Origin: Medicago truncatula
Taxonomy: Eukaryota; Streptophyta; Magnoliopsida; Fabales; Fabaceae
NCBI RefSeq assembly: GCF_003473485.1
Contig: NC_053045.1
Coordinates: 3,684,501 to 3,748,500, forward strand
Length of the DNA: 64,000 bases
Reading direction: 5' to 3'
Made by a program: the position numbers and the translations under genes
Shown here: piece by piece, positions 11,780 through 22,944 of the stretch
How the letters are laid out: the number at the start of each line of letters is the position of its first letter
How positions within the stretch are numbered: position 1 is the first letter of the stretch
Notes under the pieces: model-generated
Databases searched by the model: none
What the model saw: the letters and a program-made list of their open reading frames with translations, nothing else
What the model was told of the DNA's origin: nothing

Positions 11780-12690
11780 ACTACCGTTGAAGTCATTGGA
11801 TGTAGTTGTGAACACAATTTAAAATACAGTCCTACCTAAATCATTTTTAGTGCATGTTTGAATCTCTGGAGAGATTGGTGGAACCATAGTGAGCTATTGT
11901 GATTTTAGCAAAAGTTATACCTCAAAGCTCCAACAAAAATCTAGGTGATTTTTGGCAAATTCATAGAAAATCTAAACATACAATCAATATGTTTTTACAT
12001 TGGTTTCACCACTACTTATGAAGCACAAACACTCATCGAATTAAGCGTGTTACGATGTCGGGTATGCGTTGTGTCTAATACTGATACGACACCGACACAT
12101 ATGATTGCACTAAATTATATAATTTTTTTTTAATTATTAAGGATGCCGGAGTGTCCGGATATGGTGTTCGTACCCGTGCTTCTTAGACCACTAATAGTTT
12201 TTCACAATATTAATAGCGATAGACCTTAAACACAATAAGACTTAAGACTAAAACTATGGTTATTAAGAATAGCAATTGAACAAATCACTATTGTTTCTTA
12301 ATTGTATAGTACTAAAAAATGTTCTCAAATAAAGGCACTGCTATAACACTGTTGAATAGCCTGAACAAATCACTATTTTCGGACGTACCTATTGAATTAG
12401 GCTGCAATTTTTTCGCAATATCAACAGCAATTTAGAAACTTGGTTTACCTTAGTGGTCAACTTATAATCACCATGTTTCCAATTCCCTCTTCTAACATAT
12501 GGATCGCATTCCGAAATCTTTCTAAGAAGTGTAAGAATCAATCCAATAGCCAAATCAGCAACATCATCAGTCAAAACATCAGGAGTAATCGTCACACGAA
12601 TCCCTCTTTCCTTACATTTCTTAACATCGATCTGATCAACACCAACACTCAAACTAGAAATTATTTCCAGCTTCGGCAATGCATCAATGA
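11780..12690 (-). pseudogene. HPR2-like hydroxypyruvate reductase fragment (exon 1 3' half plus intron)
   Basis: From about 12690 down to 12448 the minus strand encodes the second half of HPR2-type exon 1 ([17 protein letters not shown] through [13 protein letters not shown]), followed by the same AAG/GT donor as in the three complete copies. Below 12447 the sequence matches the start of their intron, including the tttagtgcatgtttg block. Exon 2 and the first half of exon 1 are absent; the break near 12690 is joined to copia gag sequence. Odd residues (TITPDVL for TNTPDVL) and truncation make it a pseudogene. Confidence 0.85.
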
Positions 12691-12691
12691 G

Positions 12692-13200
12692 ATATTAAGA
12701 AATTTATTTATTGGAGATAACAATTTCAGGTTGTGGAAGGTAAAGATGCAATCAGTTTTGTGTTGTCGTTCACTGTGTCACAAGAGGACAAGATTGAGAT
12801 GGTGGATATGGGTAGAAATGTTATTGTCTTGTGCTTTAGAGATAAAGTTTTGAGAGAAGTTGCGAAAGAGATAAGTGTAGTGAAGATGTGGTCAAAGTTG
12901 GAGTCGTTGTACCAAGTCACGGCAAAAAAGGCTCGTAGAAAATTCTGAAATAAAAAACTCTCATCATTTAAGATGGTGGAATCAAAAGCCATCACAGAGC
13001 AATTGACAAAGTTCAACAAAATCCTTGATGATTTAGTGAACGATATTAAAGTGAAAATTGAGGATGAAGGCAACACCCTACTAAAATTGTTACATCATTT
13101 GAACACTTTAAGGTTACCATGCTTAAATAAGACATTGTCACCTTGGAGGAAGTCCAAGTGGTGCTGAGAATCAAGGATGAGACAAATGGTAGCATTTAGA
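12692..13200 (+). pseudogene. Copia gag fragment (N-terminal part)
   Basis: Shifting plus-strand frames encode a copia-type gag (UBN2-like): GDNNFRLWKVKMQSVL, then REVAKEISVVKMWSKLESLY, then KMVESKAITEQLTKFNKILDD and DEGNTLLKLLH. Frameshifts near 12730 and a stop after RRKF (12946) break it. No LTR or pol is attached. A related fragment occurs at 28110-28819. Confidence 0.75.
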
Positions 13201-13589
13201 AAATAGAAAAAATGCTTAGAATCAGTACTAATATGAAATTGCGGATGGGTTTATCCTAACTTATGATCTTTGTAATTGTATCATCTTAATTTTAGTAGCA
13301 TTTAAATAATGAAAAATGCTAATGGGTGCTTCCAAGACGATCTTTAATGACCTTACAAATTTGTGTATTTAATGCTTTAGAAATACAAATTGAAATATTT
13401 GACTTTTTTTTAAGGAGAATTGGAGCAAACATGAATAGTGTACCCGTTTCAAGAAAATAATAATAGTGTTGAGTTTACCAAAAAAAAAAAAACATAAATG
13501 AATAGTGGAATGCACAATGAACATTTTTGCATTGTTTCTGCACTAGAATGTTTTATATATAAATGATGAAAAGCAATCACAAAACAACA

Positions 13590-13885
13590 TGTTGGCTTGT
13601 TGGTTAAAGCTTGTTCTTTAGCTTGTGGTGGTGTGTTCGAATCCCTCTTAGGCCAATTTTCAATTTTTAAAAAAAATTAAGTGGAAGCGCGGTCAAAGCA
13701 AAGCATTGACTCGGCCGGTTTTCAAAAACCGTCGGTTCACCGGTTTTTACCGGGTTAGGCCGGTTCCGGTCGGTTTTCACCGGTTCGACAACATAACCTA
13801 TCCGTTGAGCAACTCGAACCGGTTACCCCACCGGTTTCTGGTTGGACCGGTCTGATCCGGTTTTTAAAACTATGCTTAAAAGTGA
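13590..13885 (+). repeat. SINE-like tRNA-related head plus CCGGTT-rich repeat
   Basis: A pol III A-box-like TGGCTTGTTGGTTAAAGC (13593 on) and a B-box-like GTGTTCGAATCCC (13633-13645) are spaced as in tRNA-derived SINEs. Immediately after comes about 175 bp dense in ccggtt/aaccgg words in both orientations. The whole block is absent at the matching place in copy B (about 22510-22560), so it is an insertion. I cannot tell whether it is one element or two. Confidence 0.5.
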
Positions 13886-14560
13886 CTAGTGTAATCGTTA
13901 GCAAAACCATGAAAGCCTTATGGACACTGTCTTTCTAACACTTTTTCAAATAGTCATTCTATTATTGGATGAACTCATATGGTCTCATACTTTGAAAATG
14001 GATCATACAAAAAGTGACGAGCCTCACGTAGATTTTATCTAAGAAAAGAGTGAATATTTAAAAATACTCTCTACGTACCATAATAACTGAGCATTTTATT
14101 CATTTCACAAATATTAAGAAAAAAATGTATAAGTGAAAGAAAGAGAAAAATGATTTTGAGTGCTTTGTCAGGTGTTGTATTCTCCATTATCATAAAAGCA
14201 AAATAGAATATATTGAATTATGAATGATGAAAATAGTATTAATTAAAGTTTTGATTGGAAAAAAATAATTAATATTGTATTGAAAAGTGAAATATATAAA
14301 TTATTTTAGGACAATTTTATATTTTTTTTTTTACAAATGACTCGATTGTTTTGAGACGATGGGAGCAATATTTCTAACCAATGGGTCAGAATTTAATTTC
14401 GTAATGTTTAGAAACTTAAGCTCACGCCAGTGCAGTAACCTCGTGGCACTCGCCTTCTCGTACCCTTGTTGTTTTTATTGAGTAAAAATCCTCTCCATTT
14501 GTCATATTAAATGGAGTATACAATTTAGAGAGATAGACCAAAAAAATATAGTAAATGCTT

Positions 14561-15117
14561 GGCTTAAATGCTCTTTTGGTCCCTTAACTATTTAATCGGT
14601 ATCGCTTTGGTCCTTTAACTAAAAAAAAAAATTGTTTGAAGATTTTAAGTTTTTTTTTCGTCTCGTTTTGGTCCCTTATGTTAGGTTTCCGTTAGGGTTT
14701 TAAAAAAAAGTTAACTCATGGAAACGTGTCACCTTGTCATTGGTTCTGAGTTTTTTTTTACAAAAAAAATTATTATTTTTTTAAAAAAAAATCCCAAAGC
14801 CAATGACAAAGTGACACGTGTCCCAGAGTTAACACGTGTCACCTTGTCATTGGTTCTGGGAATTTTTTACAAAAAAATAAAATATATATATTTAAAAAAA
14901 ATATATAGATTTTTTTTGTAAAAAAAAAATCTCAGAGCCAATGACAAGGTGCCATGTATCCACACTTAACGTTTTTTATTAAAACTAACGAAAATCTAAC
15001 AGAAGGGACCAAAACGAGACGAAAAAAAAACTTAAAATCCTCAAACAATCTTTTTTTAGTTAAGGGACCAAAGCGATACCAATTAAATAGTTAAGGGATC
15101 AAAAGAGCATTTAATCA
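14561..15117. mobile_element. Mutator-type MITE with long inverted arms
   Basis: 557 bp, foldback structure. Ends read GGCTTAAATGCTCTTTTGG and, reversed, TGATTAAATGCTCTTTTGA; the arms continue for well over 100 bp through the ggtcccttaact blocks. A perfect 9-bp target duplication, taaatgctt (14552-14560 and 15118-15126), is the Mutator signature. Copy B of the duplicated segment lacks it. Confidence 0.9.
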
Positions 15118-15163
15118 TAAATGCTTTCATTAAATGGGTCTCACATGCATTAATTATTTTATA

Positions 15164-15309
15164 CACCATCCAATCACTAATATAAACAAAAATTCATTTT
15201 TTAGATTCATTCAATTAATGATGTATGCAGTTTTAATTATAGGCTACATACATTATTTATTGAATAAACTTAGAAAGTGGACTTTTGCTATATTAGAGAT
15301 CGGAGGGTG
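15164..15309. mobile_element. Stowaway-like MITE
   Basis: 146 bp with inverted ends CACCATCCAATCACTAATAT and, reversed, CACCCTCCGATCTCTAATAT, flanked by TA on both sides. The centre contains a ttcaattaatgatgtatg palindromic half shared with the elements at 22796 and 28148. Copy B reads straight through this site. Confidence 0.85.
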
Positions 15310-16450
15310 TACTTTTTACAAAAAATTTTGTGTCTTTATCTCACCAAATAAAAAAATTATAAATGAAGAAGATCTAACTCGTTTTTATTACGGCAGATGA
15401 CCAACCGACAACTGACATTTATATTTGCATGGGGCACAAATTTAAATGCCACCTCGAGTACTTGCTTTTGGTTGGAAGGTGGAACAGTAAGGTTCTGTTG
15501 TACGCTGTATCAGTTTTGTTGACAAACCATGTGCTTTTGTTTTAATGAAATTATTCCTTGCTCTTTAAAAAAAAACAACATAAGCAGTGTTTGACATCAC
15601 ATTTTTTTTACGGTGCACGCTACCCAATGTCACTTTTACTATGATTTTATGAAGCTGAAAATCTCAGCTTTTGCCTAGAAGTGCTTTTTTGAGCTTTCCA
15701 CCGGTATTCCAAACACATACATAGTTAAATAGGAATCAAAGTTTTTTGCCATTATGAATTCTCATTTCTTTATAATGACTGATGAGCTAATTAAACATAA
15801 AAGTACAAGAAAATGAAATGTACTGTACTGTACGGTTGACGTTAGAATGTGACATGCATAAAATAATGAGCTACTATGAGTAATTTTATAGGAGTACATT
15901 GAAAAGTAGAGCATTTAGGTCATAAGTAGGTATGACAATGGGGTGGAGACTTGTTTTACCTTTTCCGCTCTCATACTCTACTCTCATATATTTATCTGTT
16001 ATTCTATCTATGTCCAACATGGATGAAATATTGAATCTCGTCTCCAGTTTCAATGGGTTCGGGTATCCTCGCACCATCCTCATCCTCACAGTGGATTTTT
16101 TTTTAAATAAAAAAGAAGTATTTTTCATCCGTTGGCGCAATGTTGTAATGCATTATCCAGTAAAAAGATGATTACGATCGATGACTATGATGATCGAGAA
16201 GGAGAGACTCAGAGTGTGAGATATGGAAGGAGAAGAGAGAGAGAACTCTAAGAAGTGAGTGTCATATGAGAGATTGAGACTCTAACGGTGTGAATGAAAT
16301 GATCTAGAGTTTGAATTTCTATTTAGATAAAAGGAGTAATAAATTGATTTTCTATATGCGGAACAGGTTTGTGTATATATTCAGGGTGAGTACCTATATC
16401 CCCGTAACCCGTTTCGTACCCATATTTTAAAATTGGGGAAAACTCAAACA

Positions 16451-17098
16451 CAATCAAAACGGAAAAAATCCTCAAATTAAGTTTGGCTCGAATGGATACC
16501 CACATGTACGGAATTTGTTGTCATATCCAATCATAAGGTAGGCAGGCGCACATTTGATAGTTGGACAAACAATTCAGGTAATATAGTAGAGCAATTTAAT
16601 TAATGTCCGTGTGATCATTAATCAAAATAAAGATGGCAGTAAAAATTAGTATCTTAATTAATACACATAGCACGGGAAAAAGTCTAGCACTATAGATTTA
16701 ACACAATAATTCCTCCATTCCATAATATCTGAGTTATTTGTAAAAAATATTATTCTAAAAAATTGATCAATTTCATTTTTCAATACAATATTAATGACTT
16801 TTTTTTTCAATTATAACTCTAATTAATCATACTTTCACTAATCTCAATTCAATATATTCTACTTTACATTTATGATAAAAAAAATGCATCAATAGTTAAC
16901 AAAGACACTCAAAGCCATTTTTTTTTCACTCTCTCTCTCCCTCTTTTTCACTTTATATTTTTTCTTTATATGTGTGAAATGAAAAAAAAAAACTCAATTA
17001 AAATGGGACGGGCGAGTATTTTATTGTGTGAGGGTGTGTGTGGAGAAATAAAGAACATTCAATTTAGAGACAAATCTTGCTTAGGAGAAGGATAAATA
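16451..17098. other. AT-rich intergenic sequence
   Basis: No reading frame with protein likeness and no complete element. It starts where similarity to copy B ends and contains short homopolymer and tctc runs. Confidence 0.4.
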
Positions 17099-17385
17099 CT
17101 ACTCCCTCCATCTCAAATTGTATGTCACTTTAGAAAAAATATTTTTCCTAAATTGTATGTCACTTTACAATACAAATGAAACATTAATGTTACTTTTCCT
17201 ATTATAACCTTAATTATTTTTTACTCTCTCTTCTTTCAAGTCTTTTATTTATCTTTCCCATATTATTTATTAATGACAATTTTGTAAAACAACTCATAAT
17301 ATCTCTTTTTCATATAATATTAATTACATTTTTAAATATGTGTGAAATGCCCAAAACGTCATACAATTTGGGACGGAGGAGTAAC
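17099..17385. mobile_element. Stowaway MITE
   Basis: 287 bp, inverted ends CTACTCCCTCCATCTCAAATT and, reversed, GTTACTCCTCCGTCCCAAAT, flanked by TA (17097-17098, 17386-17387). The ctccctccgtccc end is the hallmark of plant Stowaway (Tc1/mariner-derived) MITEs. It has no coding capacity. Confidence 0.9.
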
Positions 17386-17654
17386 TAATTTTTTTATTTA
17401 TAAATGCAAATAAAATCAGTAACAATTACACTGAACACCATGTTTATTTTTGATGCAGGCTTGGTGGATCAAGTACCGCTCGTACATAATCATGTATTAT
17501 GGATCAATTATACTTGATTTTATCTCTGTAAAATACTTTTAGAGATGAAATTAATGTCATTTATGTAAAATAATTTCATTTCTGGTTGAAAGAAGGGGTT
17601 CAACGGTCATCTCCATGGTTCTGTACAAAAATATCATCTTCATGAAAGCGAGCG

Positions 17655-17822
17655 GAGGAGCTTCTTGATGCGGCCCCCTTTCTTGATGTTATTCTTTCGA
17701 TTGCCAATGGAAGTGATAAACAACCAGGCTATACTATTGGGTTCTTCTTTCGTTGGAGATCAAACACCTTGGTGAGTGAGATAATTGAATCTCTTGATCA
17801 AATGAACAAATTAGGAAAAGTT
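17655..17822 (+). other. Short coding-like stretch, unidentified
   Basis: One plus-strand frame is open for about 56 codons after a stop and reads like protein (ELLDAAPFLDVILSIANG, then GYTIGFFFRWRSNT, then SEIIESLDQMNK). It has no upstream ATG in frame and no clear splice sites. It could be an exon or a fragment of a captured or lost gene. I do not recognise the family. The rest of 17388-18300 shows nothing else. Confidence 0.3.
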
Positions 17823-18310
17823 TATTTAACTTTATAATTGTATTTAATTTTACTTTTCATATTTTATGACAAGTTAATAGTATTAATTGTGGGTATATTT
17901 AAGGAAAAAAATAATAACTACACCCAATAACTTTTGTTTTTAAGTTCTTAAATACATTTTTTTTTTGGAAATTAGTACTACTATTTAAGTTTTTCAATAC
18001 AATTTTTTTGGAATCGAGACGGCAATTAATATAACACAATAATATTCACACAACAAATTAATGAAATTGGTCAAGGGGCAAATTGTGTATTTAACTAAAG
18101 AACTAAGTTTCCAAAAAACAAAGTTTACATTTTGACTTATGTACAAATGAATTTACAATTTTTCATTGGAAACAATAATTTTTAAACTTCTTTAAGATTG
18201 AATTCACCATTTTTCAACAAAATATTTAATGTCGTAATGAAATATGGTTTTTTACTCGTAATAGTGACTGGTGGAGTATAATATAATACATGTTTAAATA
18301 GTGTAAATAA

Positions 18311-18482
18311 CTAAGTTGCTTGGGCTCTAGTCATAAGAAGCTCCTTTCAAGAATGTATCCGGAGAATATCGGGTTCGATTCCCAAGGGAACAACGCTTGG
18401 CTAGTGCGCGTGCCTCTACACACGAGCCGGATTAGTCGTCCACCTTTGGTGGATCGGAAACTAGTGCGGAAAAAAAAAAAAA
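18311..18482 (+). mobile_element. SINE (tRNA-derived) just upstream of the BAHD gene
   Basis: About 170 bp with a B-box-like GGTTCGATTCC near 18371, a body containing gtgcctctacacacgagcc and tcgtccacctttggtgg, and a 3' A-run (18470-18482). Flanks gtgtaaataa (18299-18308) and gtgtgaataa (18488-18497) form a target duplication with one change. This matches the general form of legume SINEs. It ends about 120 bp before the acyltransferase start codon, within its promoter. Confidence 0.8.
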
Positions 18483-18511
18483 CTAGAGTGTGAATAATAA
18501 ATGCCAAGTTT

Positions 18512-18524
18512 TGTACTATATATA
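18512..18524 (+). promoter_or_regulatory. Probable TATA box of the BAHD gene
   Basis: The sequence tactatatatattgg lies about 85 bp upstream of the ATG at 18605, a normal plant distance. It falls immediately downstream of the inserted SINE. Confidence 0.5.
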
Positions 18525-18604
18525 TTGGATGGCCGTTGTTCAAATTAATCAACCAAGCTTGAAATCTATTTGGTGTTATATTAATTACCATACACATTCA
18601 CAAA

Positions 18605-19942
18605 ATGTCATCAACAACCATAACAGCTTCTTACACCATAATTCCCAATGAGCCTACTCCAAACTCTCCTTTGATCTTATCTGATAGTGATCAAATAGTG
18701 CGTAGGAGCCACACCTCAACAATCCATGTCTACAAAGAAAATCCCACAACCAGTGAGAGGATGAGAGAATCCCTTAGCAAGATTTTAGTGCATTACCATC
18801 CAATAGCTGGACGAATTAGATGGACAGAAGGTGGTCGTATAGAATTAAATTGTAATGCAAAGGGAGTGATGTTTCTTGAAGCCCAATCAACAAAAACATT
18901 AGCTCAGCTTGGAGACCTAGCACCCAATAATGATGACACAAAATATGAGTTTGTACCTAAAATTGATTACACTCAACCCTTGGAAGAAATCCCTTTGTTG
19001 ATAGTTCAACTCACAAAATTATTTCAACATGGGGTTGTTATTGGAATATCTCTTTGTCATATTTTAGGTGATGGGTTAGCAGCTATTAGTTTCATCAATT
19101 CATGGGCTAAACTATGTAGAAACGAGACATTGTTGGATCAAGAAATCCCTTTCCTCGATTGAACGGTTCTTGATTCTTCCACACTCCCACGTTTCGATCA
19201 CCCCGAGTTCATGCCTTTCCCACTTCTACTCAACACCACCGACACCGTGGCTGAGACAAAAATGAAGACAACTGCTTCGGTTGTAAAACTAACAACCGAA
19301 CAAGTCGAGAAACTAAAGAAAACAACAAATAATAATAATAATCAAGTACGTTTTAGCACGTACGAGGTTGTTACTACGCATTTATGGAGGTGTGCATGCA
19401 AAGCACGTGGACTAGACGATGTTCAACCAACCGTGATTAGGTTGCCTGGGGATATTCGTAATAGAATAAACCCTCCTTTGCCTCAAAATTATTTTGGGAA
19501 TGCTTTAGCTGTGGCATTGACACCGATATGTTATGTAAAAGATATAGTAAATGAACCACTAAGTTATGGTGCAGGAAAAATAAGGGAAGCTATTGGGTTG
19601 GTCAGTAATCCTGAGTATATAAGGTCGCATTTGGATTTTATTAGATGCCAAGAGAGTTTGGATTTTATTAGGACTTCGATTGTGGAAAATGGAAAAGCAA
19701 AAGCAGCAACGTTTTATGGGAACCCTAACATGAATATTACGAGTTGGATGAGTATGCCAGTTTATGAAGCAGATTTTGGTTGGGGTAAGCCTTTGTTTTT
19801 TGGTCCAGCTCTTGTGCTTCCTGATGGAAGATTATATATTATGCGAAGCTCTAGTGGAGATGGATCACTTCTTGTTTCTGTTCATTTGCAGTCCAGGCAT
19901 ATGGAGCTTTTCAAAAACTTCTTCTACCAGGATTTACCATAG
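18605..19942 (+). pseudogene. BAHD acyltransferase (spermidine hydroxycinnamoyl transferase-like), one premature stop
   Basis: A single-exon frame of 446 codons with the features of a BAHD acyl-CoA transferase: HILGD (HXXXD, residues 152-156) with the catalytic His, YFGNA in the middle, and DFGWG (about 390-394). These cytosolic enzymes transfer acyl groups from CoA thioesters. The nearest family by motif context is the spermidine hydroxycinnamoyl transferase group acting on polyamines; the substrate is an inference. Codon 186 (19160-19162) is TGA where the family usually has Arg in an LDRTVLDS-like context; CGA to TGA is a typical C-to-T change. Everything after it stays in frame and looks well conserved, so the loss is recent, or it is a sequencing error. 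The truncated product would keep HXXXD but lose DFGWG and the second domain. Confidence 0.9.
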
Positions 19943-20452
19943 AAATCACTTCTTCTGGTGTAGTGTGCTTATTTCCCTAATATATATATATTTTTTTCCA
20001 ATAGCCTAGGCTAGAGAAATTCACCTTAAATATGAATAAATGGATATTATGCATTATCTTTTATCAGGTGAGTTAAGTTCAGGGAACACTTATTTCCCCA
20101 ATATTATTTCCATGTTTTTATTATTTCTTTGTGTCATACATTTATAATAAAATATTTAGGAGTGTCAATTGTCTTTGGGTTGATTTTGGAAAATTGATCT
20201 CTAATTTAAATGTAACTGTTGTAATAGAATAAAATACGAAAGTTGTCTTCTCCTTTTGTTTTTGCTCGTTTCCACCCCAACATAAGTTAAGTATCATTTG
20301 GTACCCAGCGTTTGTTAGTGATGGTATCGAAGTTAGCTGCTGCCGACTCCCAATGGAAGTTAACATGCACTAGTTTTAGGTGAGCTAACCAAACAAACAA
20401 TTCGTTCAATAATTGCTGTTTTTTTTAAGCCTTAAACGTGCTTTTTTCACAA
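19943..20452. other. 3' flank of the BAHD gene
   Basis: AT-rich. A tatgaataaatgg at about 20030 could act in polyadenylation. No other feature is recognised up to the MITE at 20453. Confidence 0.35.
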
Positions 20453-20635
20453 GAGAATGCTTGAATACACGACTTGCTTTGTCGTGGGATATGCACGACC
20501 GTGTATTCTACTAAACATCATTCAGATTTTTTTAATTTGTTTTAATTAAAATTTAATTTTAAAAAAGGAAGTGATGCCACATCACCTATCGTGCTTGTCG
20601 TGCGTATGGATTTGTCGTGTGATTTAGCAATGCTC
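20453..20635. mobile_element. Mutator-type MITE
   Basis: 183 bp with inverted ends GAGAATGCTTGAATACACGA and, reversed, GAGCATTGCTAAATCACACG. A perfect 9-bp target duplication, ttttcacaa (20444-20452 and 20636-20644), fits Mutator. An inner gaatacacga...tcgtgtattc-like palindrome is also present. Confidence 0.85.
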
Positions 20636-20939
20636 TTTTCACAATATCCATCACCGGCTACCATTGCATTCATTTATACATTCATTCATTCACAATACCT
20701 TATGTTTATTTTTTTTTCATTTCCAATCATTCACTACATTTTTTAAAAGCATTCATTTGCCCAATGGTAAACATGTCTTAGAAAGATAAATTCATTAATT
20801 TCCAAAATAAATCCCAACTTAAAATCCACAAGTACACAAAATAAATTCCAAAACAATAGAACTGGACAAATTAACATTTGCTGTATAATTTCATCTCCGT
20901 TCAAATCAAGCAATAAACAAAGTGTTGCGTTACATTACA

Positions 20940-21495
20940 TTCTCCCTAAGGATGTCGAATCATTATGATGTTGATTTAAAATTAAATTCATGGTTGTTTG
21001 CTCAAAATGTTGACATTAAAATGTCTTATACTTAGTGTAAAAAGTTTCTAGTCTCTTTGAAAACTCCAAAGAATGGAGAGAACACATTTTGTATATCTAC
21101 CTAATGAATCGTATAGATTCTCACATCAAATACCTTCGTATAAGATGAGTAATGACAAAAATGAATGCTTTCCAATATATTCATTGGAACTTTATCCTAC
21201 TGCCATACCAATTGACATGTTTCAATGGACAGAGGAGCATGATCAAGCTCAAAAAGACATCTTGGAAATGCATTCCCTTTCGTCACCCTCTTCTTATACG
21301 AATGACTTTGATGTGAGAATTGTACAATTCATTAGGTAGAATAAAAAACATTTTCTCTTCATTTTTTCGAGTTTTCAAAGAGACAAACAAACATTTACAC
21401 TAAGTATAAGACACTTCAATGCAAACATCTTCAACAAACTACCATGAATTAAACTTAATTCCAACAAAATAATGACACTACATAATAAAACAACT
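20940..21495. repeat. Foldback (inverted-repeat) element enclosing an 88-codon ORF
   Basis: Left arm about 20940-21085, right arm about 21345-21495, inverted to each other over about 140 bp (for example cttatacttagtgtaaa and ctctttgaaaactc). The loop holds an ORF at 21073-21339 starting MERTHFVYLPNESYRFSHQ, with no family I recognise; part of it is coded by the left arm. No target duplication was found with confidence, so the element type is unknown. Confidence 0.6.
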
Positions 21496-22349
21496 TAATC
21501 TTCATCAGACCGAATCAAACTTTTGAGAATATTTTCAGAAGATTTCAACAACGAAACATCCAACTCTATCGTTGAGACATGTGTTGTGCTGACCAAATAG
21601 CACAAACATGCCCGTCATGTCGTCGTCGTTCTTGAGCATCATCTGGCTGAATTGTAATCTCCCGGCTGATTCGATCGATGGACGTCGATATCCAACACCG
21701 TTCACCCTCCTTGTGTCTCTGTGGTTGAGTTGTCAGTTAATTTGACTTAGTTGATCCTTCAGAACTACTAACATGACATCGACATGAACCCTGAACAGAT
21801 TAGGCTTTCCAACGTTGTAGCAGACTGCAGCTAACATTGTGTTTGAATCTACTAGATAAATGTCCATTGCTTTAGATCTACACCTTAAGAAAATAAAAAC
21901 AATCAATGAAAAATTCATTCAAACATTTCATCAAACACTTGGAGTGCAAAATATACATAAACCCTAAAACTAAAAACTAAAACATAAACATGTAAAAATT
22001 TAATTAACCTAAATCTAGTCTATCAAGGATTCATAACATAAACATGTAAACGTTTGATCATTTAGTACCATAAGAAATCAAAATTTACTTAAACTCTAAA
22101 ACTAAAAACATTTATAATTTTACCTAGGATTTGTCAACAAGTGGTTCAATTAGTTATATTAGAGACCATTCATAGTCAATTTGAGCGGATACCTGCATAT
22201 TTTTTCCCGTAATTGGAAGATATTAAAGATCGTAAATTTCATATTATTTTTAATCTTTGATCATTTATGGCAGAAATTAGTTTGGTTATTAGGGTTGTAA
22301 TTTCATTTTTGAAAATCCCATATTTTCCTTGATATTTTATATGTATCGA
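21496..22349. other. Intergenic sequence, no gene recognised
   Basis: Contains a less AT-rich patch (21590-21720, gtcatgtcgtcgtcgttc) that could be an old coding remnant on the minus strand, but its frames are interrupted and I cannot assign it. The rest is AT-rich. Confidence 0.3.
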
Positions 22350-22795
22350 TGCGGATGGGTTTATCCTAACTTATGATCTTTGTAATTGTATCATCTTAAT
22401 TGTAGTAGCATTTAAATAAAGAAAAATGGTAACGAGTGCGTCCAAGACAATCTTTAAGGACGTTAAAATTTGTGTATTTAATGCATTAGAAATAGAAATA
22501 TTTGACTTTTTAAGAATTTTTTCTTAATTTAGAATACTTAAAAAATGACCAGAGGTACTCGTTAGCAAAACTATGGAAGCCTTATGGACACTGTCTTTCT
22601 AACACTTTTTCAAATAGTCACCCTCTTATTGGATGAACACATATGGTCTCATACTTTGAAAATGGATCATACATAAAGTGACGAGCCTCACGTAGATTTT
22701 ATCTAAGAAGAGAGTGAATATTAGAAAGATACTCTCCGTACCATAATAACTGATCAACATTTTTTTCATTTCACAAATATTAAGAAAAAAATGTA

Positions 22796-22944
22796 CACCT
22801 TCCGATCACTAATATAAGCAAAACTTTACATTTTAGATTCATTCAATTAATGATGTATATGATCTTTATTATAGACCACATTCATCATTTAATGAATAAA
22901 TTTAAAATGCAAAGTTTTGCTTATAATAATGACCGGAGGGTGTG
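22796..22944. mobile_element. Stowaway-like MITE
   Basis: 149 bp, ends CACCTTCCGATCACTAATAT and, reversed, CACACCCTCCGGTCATTATT, flanked by TA. Same family as 15164-15309 but at a different place in the duplicated segment. Copy A has the unoccupied site atgtataagtg. Confidence 0.85.

Larger units (their letters stand above)
13240..16450. repeat. Segmental duplication, copy A
   Basis: Matches 22350-27495 in the same orientation, in collinear blocks: gcggatgggtttatcctaac at the left edge, the cttatggacactgtctttc block, cgacaactgacatttatatt, the gttgacaaaccatgtgc block, and tgtattcagggtgagtacc near the right edge. No gene-like frame is shared. Copy A carries its own insertions: SINE-like/CCGGTT sequence, a Mutator-type MITE and a Stowaway-like MITE. 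Confidence 0.85.

Noticed and set aside
12440..12853. 137-codon plus-strand ORF
   Set aside because: Mostly the antisense of the HPR2-like exon fragment; only its last part coincides with gag sequence.
21733..21918. 61-codon minus ORF with a hydrophobic start
   Set aside because: No cysteine pattern, no family likeness and poor codon pattern.
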